Source of the DNA: Psococerastis gibbosa
Lineage: Eukaryota; Arthropoda; Insecta; Psocodea; Psocidae
Direction of reading: 5' to 3'
NCBI GenBank assembly: GCA_963971405.1
Contig: OZ020488.1
Span: 11,287,261-11,351,260 of the forward strand
Length of the DNA: 64,000 nt
The notes under the pieces are model-generated. The model saw only the letters and a program-made list of their open reading frames with translations. It had not been told where the DNA came from and ran no database searches. Positions within the stretch are counted from its first letter, which is position 1; every line of letters begins with the position of its first letter. Below are positions 55,884 through 64,000 of the stretch, piece after piece. The position numbers and the translations under genes were made by a program.

Positions 55884-56449
55884 GTACGTCCCGTAGGAAA
55901 TTGGCAGCCCAAAATTTAATACTTAATTCTTATTTCTTATTTAATTAACTAAGCAAGTTGTTAAAATATCTGCTCATTTAAGTTGTAGAACTCCACTTTA
56001 TCAATGCATCATATTCTAGGTGCTATTATTATTTTAGGGAAATTCATCTACCTATTGAGATGGCGACCAATGTTCTTCAAAACTTTTCATTTCATGACCC
56101 CCTGAGCCTAAAACCACCCTCCATTCAAAATGTTATATATATATATGTAATAAATCAGTACGACGTTATACGATTCAATCTATAAAAGATATATTATATT
56201 GTTACATAATCACAATTATAATATATTACAGACAAATAAAAGATAAAAGAAGAAAGATGTTTTACATACCTATAAAAGAATTGAATAACAGTCATTTTCA
56301 ACACCTCTTTAGGCATAACACCATTTTGTAAATCATAATAATAATTATGGAATAATAGAATAAACTAAGCATAATGAATAATTATAAATATGATAATAAT
56401 TTATAATTTATACACACATATATATATATATATATGTGTGTATATATTT

Positions 56450-57110
56450 TAGGAAACACTCTAACTTCCGTAAATATTATCTGATTTTGATGAAACTTGG
56501 TAAAAAATTGATCATACAAATGTCTTGATCGAGTTTCTTAACCAGATAGATCCACTATTTAGTTACAAGATGGCGGCCGATTGAAACTTTATATAATTCA
56601 TATCTCGGTTAATATTGGCCGCAGAGGAATGAATTAAAATTTGACCGAAAGCCCGGGTATTATTATCTACGATAATGGTAATCAACACTTTTTACGACAA
56701 ATCAACGATTTCAAGATGACGCCCAGTCAAAGTAAAAATAATTTATTATGTAAAAGTTCATAGTCATAATTGTTTGGAGCACAAGAGTGTTTTGTGTGTT
56801 GATGTTGTGGTCAGGAAAATAATGAAGTATTTTTTAATTTTTTATTACATACATAGCTTAGGTAGCCAAGGGCCAATTTAAGGCCAAAAAAAGATGAACT
56901 TACACTAGATAGCAATGGGTTTACAGTGGGCATTACAAATAATAATGTTTTTTAATGTTATATAATCCACTGAACCTGCCCGCTGAACCCCCCCCCCCCT
57001 AAATTGGAGGCAAAATCCGCCATTGCAGGTAGCGTAGAGGAAAAGCAGGGTCTGCGGAATCTCCCCACACCTTATCGGCCAGAGCCGAAAGGGATTTTTT
57101 TTTTCACGGT
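56450..57110 (+). repeat. Interspersed repeat A, copy split by a MITE
   Basis: 56450-56866 and 57034-57110 align to 27925-28430 inverted. The two parts are separated by the MITE at 56867-57025. An AT microsatellite (56405-56448) abuts its left end, as at the other copy. Confidence 0.75.
56867..57025. mobile_element. hAT-type MITE with in-window empty site
   Basis: Begins CAAGGGCCAATTTAAGGCC and ends CAAAATCCGCCATTG. Flanks TAGGTAGC (56859-56866) and CAGGTAGC (57026-57033) match at 7 of 8. The other copy of repeat A has a single GTAGGTAGCG at this spot (27996-28010, inverted). 159 bp. Confidence 0.85.
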
Positions 57111-57682
57111 ATCCAGTTACGTGAAATTTTTTAGCCCCAAGTATTTTGATCAAAATATAGGTTACCAATGTTGCAAAGTAATCGGAAAATAGTATTGTCC
57201 TTTTGTTTATTTCTTCATTTTGTTCAGAAAATTACTCAACTGTGCACCTGTATAAGGTGACGGCAATAGTAGACATTCCAGCTACGAGCAGACGAAGACT
57301 GGCAAAGACTCCGTCTCAATATGGAAAGCTACTGATGGTGCAAGGTCGTGCGTTGACTGCTAAATTTTGATCTGTTCCGGCAAGGCCTTTTATAGGGTTT
57401 TTACTGTTTCACTTTATTCCTTAGGCCAACCAAGCATCTTCGAGCCGAGAACCTGGGAAGCTGACTTTTATGGGCAACAGATCATGATAAGTGTTTTAAA
57501 CGGGGGTTGCTGAAAGTTTGAAAAGTCATAATTGTACACCCTAGGTACACTAGTACAATAGGCCCTGTATTTTATACTTGAAAGGGTTCATCTCAGAGTC
57601 ACTGAGAGGAACACAAGATTAAGACCTTTGTGGCTGATTCATTGTCCAAGGCTCCATTGTCCACAATTAACGTACCTAAGTA
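57111..57682. other. No gene seen
   Basis: Ordinary spacer. Confidence 0.4.
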
Positions 57683-57866
57683 TAGTCCACGCAAAATGAG
57701 AAAAGTATGGACATGGAATGTTTTGATCCTGTGCAACACTGTAAAAATATTCTTTGCACAATTTTTGTTATGCCTTGCATCCAATGCAACAAGGCGCCAC
57801 AAAATGGTGCAAGGAATATTTTTATAGTGTTGCATAGGATCAAAACATTCCATTTTGCGTGGACTA
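57683..57866. mobile_element. Palindromic MITE flanked by TA
   Basis: Ends TAGTCCACGCAAAATG / CATTTTGCGTGGACTA, with TA at 57681-57682 and 57867-57868. Inverted similarity (GAATGTTTTGATCCT, GCAACACT.TAAAAATATT, CACAATTTTTGT..GCCTT) continues almost to the centre. Fits a Tc1/mariner-type MITE; 184 bp. Confidence 0.8.
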
Positions 57867-58935
57867 TATATGATGATCTAGACCGCTTTTCCAGCCTACC
57901 TCTTTTTGAAATTTGTTTACGGGGTTTTATGTACAATAAATTTAAGTTGTATAAATGTGATGTGAAAATGTAAATGCCGTCGTTGTGGGTTCGAATAATA
58001 TGATGTTGGCATATTAAACGCTATTTATTATTATTATTTATTTATTTATTTATATCTCACATTCGTCTGAGAGGTTGCAAACAGGGTCTCCAACTGGGAA
58101 AAATGTTTGAATAATGGAAAATTGCGAGAACAATACAGCTTTTTTAAATTCAGGCCTAATTACACAAATTGTGCATCTTCTATAGCTTCATAATTTGAAA
58201 AAAAAACCCTTGCCTTGTTTCAAAAAATGTTCCCCACCCTATATGCAACCTTTTTCGATGAGGGCTTCAATGTCAGTACATAAAAGTGTATCCTTAGTAA
58301 ATTAACAACTCCAACTTTCTATCAGTTATCTAGGCTTGATTTCAAAGAAATCCGATAACCCGTCAAATATGCTAACAAACAGTTCCCGAAATGGGAAAAA
58401 TAGGACTTCAACAGCAACCTTCTAGAGTAAATAGGTACAGTAGATAGCTTAGCCTTTGCGTTTTGAATTTATTTATAATATAGCTTATAGCCGTGGTGTT
58501 TCAAATTTACCGCCCCCTAAAGGCGTTCTCTCAACTTTATCACCGCTTGTCCATTTTTCCAGGCCATAAAGCCTACAATATAGTGTGTGATTAAAACGGC
58601 ATAACGATGCTGTTACCCCTGTTGAGGGTTGCCCGGGGGTACGTTTACAACGCAGGCGCTACACGATTAACACCTTTTTATACGGCCTATAGATGAAGAC
58701 AAAAGACGTGTTTATGGTGCGGCTGTAATAGAGTCAAGGTGTAGATCATTTATGGCGGGGCCACAAAAAGTTTAGACGCCATCTTGAATTCGGCCATGAA
58801 CGGCCTATAGTGAAGAATAATACTGTATATAAAGGCCTCCATACATATACGACCGTCCGATCCATGCATCCAGTCCGAAATTTGGCGTTACGAAAGATAG
58901 GATCTCTAAAATAGTTATGGCATGTATTTTTTTCC
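57867..58935. other. No gene seen
   Basis: (TTAT)n microsatellite at about 58026-58054, then mixed spacer. Confidence 0.4.
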
Positions 58936-59098
58936 CAGGGCCGGATCCAGCCCATTTTTTAGGTGGGTAGTTGGGGTCAAAATAGGAAAAACATATGTAG
59001 GATCGATTAAATCAGAGCGTAATAAATTAACTTACAATAGATTTACTAAATTTTGGGGGGCAGCTACCCCCTGCCCCCGCCCCTGTATCCTTCCATGC
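58936..59098. mobile_element. hAT-type MITE related to 54768-54913
   Basis: Left end CAGGGCCGGATCCAGCCCA; right end CCCTGTATCCTTCCATG is decayed. Interior GTAGGATCGATTAAATCAG and TTACTAAATTTTGGGGGGCA shared with 54768-54913 and the target region of the 5151 SINE. Confidence 0.65.
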
Positions 59099-59287
59099 CA
59101 GGGCCAGGGCGGAGGTACCTGCGCTGATACCCTTTTTGTAATTTGTAACATTATTCTTACAATATATTATTTCCCTCACATGGCGGAGTAACCAGACAGG
59201 GTAAAACTTATGTAGGGTATTTATGAAGAATCAGTACGAGTGAACACAGGGACGGATCCTTGCAATACAGTACTATTGGTCCACACT

Positions 59288-59626
59288 CAGTGCCGGGTTT
59301 GGCCTTGTGAGGGCCCCTGGGCCGGAATAGTGTGGGAGCCCTTTCTGTGGCAGGAAAGCATTGCACTCTTACTTGAATATTCCACTATCATTTATAAAAT
59401 AGAGACACAGGATGCAAAATACAATAGAATACAATAGAGTAAGGAGATTAATCATTAATGCCACGGCACTTTCCAATTTCCCGCCAAATATTTCGTTTAT
59501 TTATTACCTTTAGTTTGTTTTTTAACCTATTGCAATTTTGTAATTTGCGGCTTGTTGTGAGAGGCCCCTTTTTGTGGGGGCCCTGGGGCCATGACCCTCC
59601 TGCCCCCATAGTCAAAACCGTCACTG
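59288..59626. mobile_element. hAT-type MITE
   Basis: Ends CAGTGCCGGGTTTGGCC and GTCAAAACCGTCACTG. Flanks TCCACACT and TCCACAAT match at 7 of 8. Blocks of GGGCCCCTGGGCC and GGGGGCCCTGGGGCC lie near each end. 339 bp. Confidence 0.8.
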
Positions 59627-60249
59627 TCCACAATTGATGTATCAATGGGAGGTACCTTTTTCATTCATAATTACTTTCAATTCTCCAACAATATGATTTA
59701 CACGAAATGAAATGAAGAAATCTCTGGAAGGCAGTCAGTGTTTCAGATTGTCTGCACTGATACATGTAGTTAGCGCGCTGAGTAATTACTGTCATATACT
59801 GTGATATTTCCTGCCACACTCTTAGCTATCCCGTGGAGTATCATGAATATGTGTCAGCTCGTTTAGGCTTAGCCCAGATTTCTATATAGGTGAGATGGGA
59901 CACTTGCTTCCAAAAAAAGCCTTGGTACGACAGCCCAATAAGAGTCTAGGCCTGAGCACAGGACTTTACAAGCAAGCGTTATTTAATAATATTTTTGCAT
60001 TTTTTTTGGTTAACAATAAAAATAAAATAAATAATAATATAAATAAATAATAATAATAATGAATATTTTTTTCACTCTTTTCCTCACAAAGTATTAATAA
60101 TAATAATCAGCACTTCACTTCACTTTTTACCTTGTCCAATAACCCCGGACAAACAGAAAAATATACATATAACTATCACGCTCAAGCTTCCACTTATTGA
60201 GCGATCTTAGAGGAGAATAAATAGCTTTTTTATCTATTTTTTTATAAAA
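59627..60249. other. No gene seen
   Basis: AT-rich spacer with an AATAAT-rich stretch at about 60020-60070. Confidence 0.4.
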
Positions 60250-60415
60250 GACTAATTGCATACAGACAATTTGATGAATGAATCCGATTGACCTCTTCAG
60301 TCGCCTCTGTAGGTGGGTATCCGTGTTGAGCTACGGCACGTCTCCGATCGTATGGCGTGCAGAGACTCGCACAAGTACAAGCACGCTACCACCTTGCCAT
60401 AATGTAAAGAATTTT
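60250..60415 (-). repeat. SINE-like repeat S2, copy 4
   Basis: Best-preserved S2 copy. On the minus strand it begins GGCAAGGTGGTAGCGTGCTTG and continues through GTGCGAGTCTCTGCACGCC, CGGAGACGTGCCGTAGCTCA and GAGGTCAATCGGATTCATTC. Confidence 0.6.
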
Positions 60416-60921
60416 CTAGACATGGAGCATATTATATTAACCAATGAAATACATACTGTATACAATAATACATCTAGTAATGTCCGCATCACACATCACA
60501 CTGAAACTACTGATTTAATTTCGTTTTATGAATAATTCACAGTGGATAATGCCCATTATTTCTGTAAATGATAAAAAGATAACATCGTTATATCGTATAG
60601 CCCACTTTAAATGTTCAGTAGTTGCCAAATTATTTTTTTAAAATACATGGAAATGATTCCTTTAAGTAAACAAGTTTAGTGTAGGCATAGAAATGAATTA
60701 TTTAATAAGGGACAGAGTGGTGCCTCCCAAGGTGCTGCTTGTGGATTTACGCCGTTCAAATTTAATTGTAGGTTTTAATTTTAAATTTCCTCATGATGTG
60801 ATTTATATAGCCTACTATATGTCCGGTTTCGGCATTGCGTGAAAATTATTCTATCTACAGTTCAGTATAACTGTTTTTGGTTGCTTTGAATAAAACTATA
60901 CGAACAGAGACCATCCAGTTT
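60416..60921. other. No gene seen; partial ribozyme-like motif
   Basis: GTCCGGTTTCGGCAT at 60821 repeats half of the 25577-25615 motif (the GAAACCGG part on the minus strand) without the CTGATGA half. Confidence 0.35.
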
Positions 60922-61126
60922 AAATAATGACTTTTCGTTCTATTAATAAGCCAACCTAGCAGAGTTAGGGCTATAAAACCCTCTCTAACACTCAACTAGG
61001 AAAGCCCGTAACTGCCTGCTTTACATTCCCTCCGAAGCGCTCAGAAAACGTAAGTAGTGTAGGACTCGAACCAACAATCATTTGGGTGAAAGTCAGGGTC
61101 CGTTCCACTACTCCACATGTCCTGAC
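60922..61126 (-). mobile_element. tRNA-derived SINE S1, copy 2
   Basis: On the minus strand: GGTCAGGACATGTGGAGTAGTGG, B box GGTTCGAGTCC, body, and the 3' end AGGTTGGCTTATTAATAGAAC. The hAT MITE at 61127-61391 has inserted in its first bases (GTCAGGAC). Confidence 0.75.
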
Positions 61127-61391
61127 CAGAGGCGTAAAGTTTTAGAATGATGGCGGGGGCAAAACTAAGTATACCATAATATGACGTCATCAGGCAGGAT
61201 AAGGATAATAGGGTTTTACTCATTTTAATAGTAGTAAAGTAAAGCTGTAGATTTTACAAAGCTAACAAAGGTGTGTTTTTATTCATATTGCTGCAAAGGG
61301 GCATGGGGAGACATGAACCACGTCTAACATTACTCGAGGCTGGGGGGGGGGGCAAGTTGGACCGTGCCCCCCCCCCAACTTTACGCCCCTG
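61127..61391 (-). mobile_element. hAT-type MITE with perfect 8-bp target duplication
   Basis: Ends CAGAGGCGTAAAGTT and AACTTTACGCCCCTG. Flanked exactly by GTCCTGAC at 61119-61126 and 61392-61399. Uninterrupted reference copy for 3558-4106. 265 bp. Confidence 0.9.
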
Positions 61392-61660
61392 GTCCTGACA
61401 GTTCATGTTCAATATAATATACTAAGACCTATTGGTAAAGGTTAATGCAGTATTCTTTAACAAGGGGTTAGTTTGATTTACATTGCCTGTTGTATTAGTA
61501 GTCATTAAAGGAATAGGTTAAGAAACAGAAACTAACAGACTTCGGCTGTGTGATGAGGAACGAAAAGCATCGCCTTCTGAATGTAGTAATCCATGTAATC
61601 CAAGGGAATCGTAGTACAATGAACTAGAAGAAGGAAATCCTGGTTGAAAAACATGAGGGA

Positions 61661-61768
61661 GTGGTGAGTGGAGTAAGAGTGGTGGTGAGTGGAGTAAGAG
61701 TGGTGGTGAGTGGAGTAAGAGTGGTGGTGAGTGGAGTGGTGGTGAGTGGAGTGGTGGTGAGTGGAGTG
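61661..61768 (+). repeat. Minisatellite, 3 x 21 bp then 3 x 15 bp
   Basis: GTGGTGAGTGGAGTAAGAGTG three times, then GTGGTGAGTGGAGTG three times. The 15-bp unit is the 21-bp unit without AAGAGT. The reading frames across it are by-products. Confidence 0.9.
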
Positions 61769-62408
61769 GGAGTGAAGTATGACTTCCCGTTTCTAGCCAA
61801 TGCAAAACGGTCCAATCTATCAATCTAGTACTATAGGATCGGGAAAATCAAGACAGGCGAAATTTAACATTATATACAAAAATTATTATTCACCATAGAA
61901 CTACTCATAATTACCTATTACACAGTACCTACACTAATTGATAAAAAGAAAAGCATGTACGAATTCACTCACACCGGTTAATGTACTCATACAGCGATAG
62001 TCCAATAGCCTATATGCATAGCCTACGCCGATAATAAATTCCAAACGAGTAACTGCCCCAGAAAAACTGGGTAGAAAATCCACGATTTCTACATAATCAC
62101 AAGGCGAACAATGCCTCAACATTGAACATTATCAGCTGTTCAATATCCTACAATAAGGCTATTTTAACACATTGACAGGTTCTTAGATGTCCATTGATAC
62201 TGCATACTAATGATAAGATGCTGTGAGTATCCATAACCTAATATGTTTAAACAGCCTTCTGGGCGCTGACCATTAATTGCCTTCTCGTTGCAACATTGTC
62301 TGATCAGCTAAGTAATTGGTAATCTGTTGACGCTTCCTTCAAGGTAAAAAAAAAAGATGAGAGAACTACAATAGTAGACTTTGTTGTGTCTACTATCAAT
62401 ATGATTAT
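61769..62408. other. No gene seen
   Basis: Ordinary spacer. Confidence 0.4.
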
Positions 62409-62553
62409 CAAGGCCGTAGGCAGAAATATTTCTCAGGGGGGGGGGGGTCCATCTGACGTCACCGGAGGTGAGGTTACCTCAATATGTTTAAAACTCCATT
62501 CTATCTAGTGTCCGGACCCGTGGACCCCCCTCCCCCATCTGGCTACGGTTTTT
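62409..62553. mobile_element. hAT-type MITE (CAAGGCCGTAG ends)
   Basis: Left end CAAGGCCGTAGGCAG, right end CTGGCTACGG. TGATTAT at both flanks gives 7 of 8 bases of a target duplication. A G run near 62437 and C runs near 62525. Isolated ends of the same family are seen near 2030, 13590, 25280 and 63784. Confidence 0.7.
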
Positions 62554-63379
62554 GATTATAAAATATTCAATTTGTCTGTAAAAATATTTCCAATATAGGG
62601 TTTCTCTCGTGACTTCGTGGAAACGAAACATAATGTGTAAGGTATTAAAATCAAACAAATTTGTACAATTTCCACATAAACATAGATATTATTAAAAGTA
62701 AAAAAAAAATTAAAACTCAGTTATAGCTGTTTCGGTGTGACACCATCATCAGACTATAAAAATATTTGCTTAAATGGGAGTGTCGTCGGAATGTAATTGG
62801 AACACGCGTGCAGATGTTAATCATTTTTAATAATAATAATAATGTCACTAAGAACGTTTTTTATGAAACTAGGTCTACTTTTGACCCATTATTATTAACT
62901 ATTGGTCCCTTTTTCACTCTGACACTCGGAACTCACTCGCATACTTCAACACTGTATTTGAGTCATTTAATATTAAAGTCACCAAATGTAACAAGTGACC
63001 AATTTTTCGGAAATCCCAAAACCCGTAAATACAGTACAAATCATATACTAAATTAAACTAAACTGACAGTACAGCAACTGGCAGTTACATTGGTGACTAA
63101 TTTTTTTTATACAACAAATACTCACACGCACACGTCAGTGACGTCACACACCCTATCGGAAACGAGCAGACGCAAACTGTTTTGGGCAGTCTCTTCTATA
63201 ATAGGCTATACCAGTTACATTTCATAATGCCACCTTACATAATGCTTCGGTGGGACCATAAGCTATTTCTTTAGTATCCAAGCTTCCCTCTAACCAGAGT
63301 TTTCACTAATTTTTTCAGTAATACGTATTGTTGACCATCCGCCCACTTTTTTCTAGGGTATTATTACGGATACATGTTG
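62554..63379. other. No gene seen
   Basis: Mixed spacer with an AATAAT stretch near 62828. Confidence 0.35.
62724..62758 (-). ncRNA. Hammerhead-like motif, degenerate
   Basis: Minus strand: TTATAGT, CTGATGA, T, GGTG-TCA-CACC, GAAAC, A, GCTATAA. Stem I (TTATAG/CTATAA) and stem II (GGTG/CACC) pair perfectly with sequences different from those at 25577-25615. The stem III/cleavage-site part (CCGGTC) is missing, so it could not cleave as is. Confidence 0.35.
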
Positions 63380-63610
63380 ATCGTTTGGTACTTAGCAGGC
63401 ACAGAGCGGAAACAGTCGCTCGCTGGCACGCCAGGTATCTCGTCAATTGGCGCCATGAACCGTGTCGTGTTGGTCAACCTCAGCGCACGACGGCCCGGAA
63501 AAACGGCAGAGGCACCCTCAGGGCTGACCGCTGCTTTTTGTGGGCAGTTGAACTGTGACAACCGCCACTGGAGACGTTGCGGTGGAGCGGACACGTGTAT
63601 AGTATGGTAA
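63380..63610. other. CpG-rich island, function unknown
   Basis: Much richer in G+C and CpG than its surroundings, open in two plus-strand frames and one minus-strand frame, and followed by ATGGTAAGAG, which would pass as a splice donor at about 63606. No recognisable protein motif. Candidates are an unrecognised exon, a regulatory element or an old transposon piece. Confidence 0.3.
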
Positions 63611-63783
63611 GAGAAGTAAATGTATTCCAACACGCGGGAACGGTACAGTACAGAAGATATTAATAAGTCGGCTATCGATAATTTTAATTTCTTAAACCCA
63701 AGAACTTGGCCAACATTTATGTCTCTCACGGCCCGTATGTAGACTGTATACAAGCATACTTTTTACTGTTCATATACAGCAAG

Positions 63784-63825
63784 GCTGTAGGTACAAAATT
63801 TGCGACGGGGGGGGGGGGGTTCCAA
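63784..63825. mobile_element. Left end of a CAAGGCCGTAG-type MITE
   Basis: CAAGGCTGTAGGTACAAAAT followed by a 14-G run resembles the left end at 62409. The right end was not found before the window ends. Confidence 0.5.
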
Positions 63826-64000
63826 AGTCTATACTCTAGAGTGTGGCAGGTAAGGGATAAGCTAGCCTAAGCCAAGCCCGAGGCTACAATAGTAGTTCAT
63901 ACCGAGCTTAACAAAGCAAAACTGGATTTTGGTAAATATAACAAGACGTAGAAATATACCTGTAGAAAGACAGAACATATTTAAACATAATTAAATTGAA

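Noticed and set aside
61518..61823. Proline/serine repeat protein
   Set aside because: Translation of the 21/15-bp minisatellite.
1..64000. CRISPR arrays, bacterial operons or rRNA genes
   Set aside because: No regularly spaced repeats with unique spacers, no ribosome-binding-site-led gene series and no rRNA sequence beyond the 5S-like SINE head.

Overview
The window is insect genomic DNA, AT-rich and crowded with repeats. The insect call rests on two exons of the LIM-homeobox gene apterous on the minus strand: the terminal exon at 22368-22580 and the first homeodomain exon at 34321-34529, joined across a phase-0 junction inside the homeodomain. The species cannot be told from the sequence. 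The huge intron (about 11.7 kb here), hAT-type miniature elements with long G/C runs and several SINE families suggest a large-genome, perhaps hemimetabolous, insect; that is inference.

Layout. 1-22 kb lies downstream of apterous and holds no host gene I can recognise. It is a mosaic of non-autonomous hAT elements (many with 8-bp target duplications still readable), LINE 3' ends with (GAA)n tails, a SINE whose first ~30 nt resemble 5S rRNA, a tRNA-derived SINE, a five-unit 256-bp tandem repeat and long palindromes. 22.3-36.3 kb is apterous terminal exon, intron, homeodomain exon and upstream intron. 36346-43340 is a Polinton/Maverick- or adintovirus-like segment inside that intron, on the opposite strand to apterous. 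43341-43540 is an assembly gap. 43541-53435 repeats 26451-36346 almost base for base (one difference seen, a C-run length) and then continues into sequence lacking the viral-like element. 53.4-64 kb is again repeat mosaic; no LIM-domain exon was found there, so the 5' part of apterous lies outside the window.

The most unusual content is the 36.3-43.3 kb segment. It carries two intact, intron-less reading frames: a 101-residue protein that looks like a small OB-fold nucleic-acid-binding protein, and a 1326-residue family-B DNA polymerase with N-terminal zinc fingers and an endonuclease-VII-like Cys/His module between exonuclease motifs I and II. Both frames are preceded by near-identical ~105-bp leaders ending exactly at their ATG, so the pair looks co-regulated from duplicated promoters. 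Between them lie two 195-bp direct repeats with a Pol III B-box-like sequence and a T-run. No capsid, packaging ATPase, protease or integrase gene is visible before the gap. The second copy of the flank reads straight through the insertion point, so it looks like an empty site: either the insertion is polymorphic, or one contig end is misjoined.

Repeat copies inside the window document one another: a MITE inside a MITE-split repeat whose other copy is the empty site, a three-level nest at 3380-4163, and a SINE plus a hAT element both inserted in one LINE fragment.
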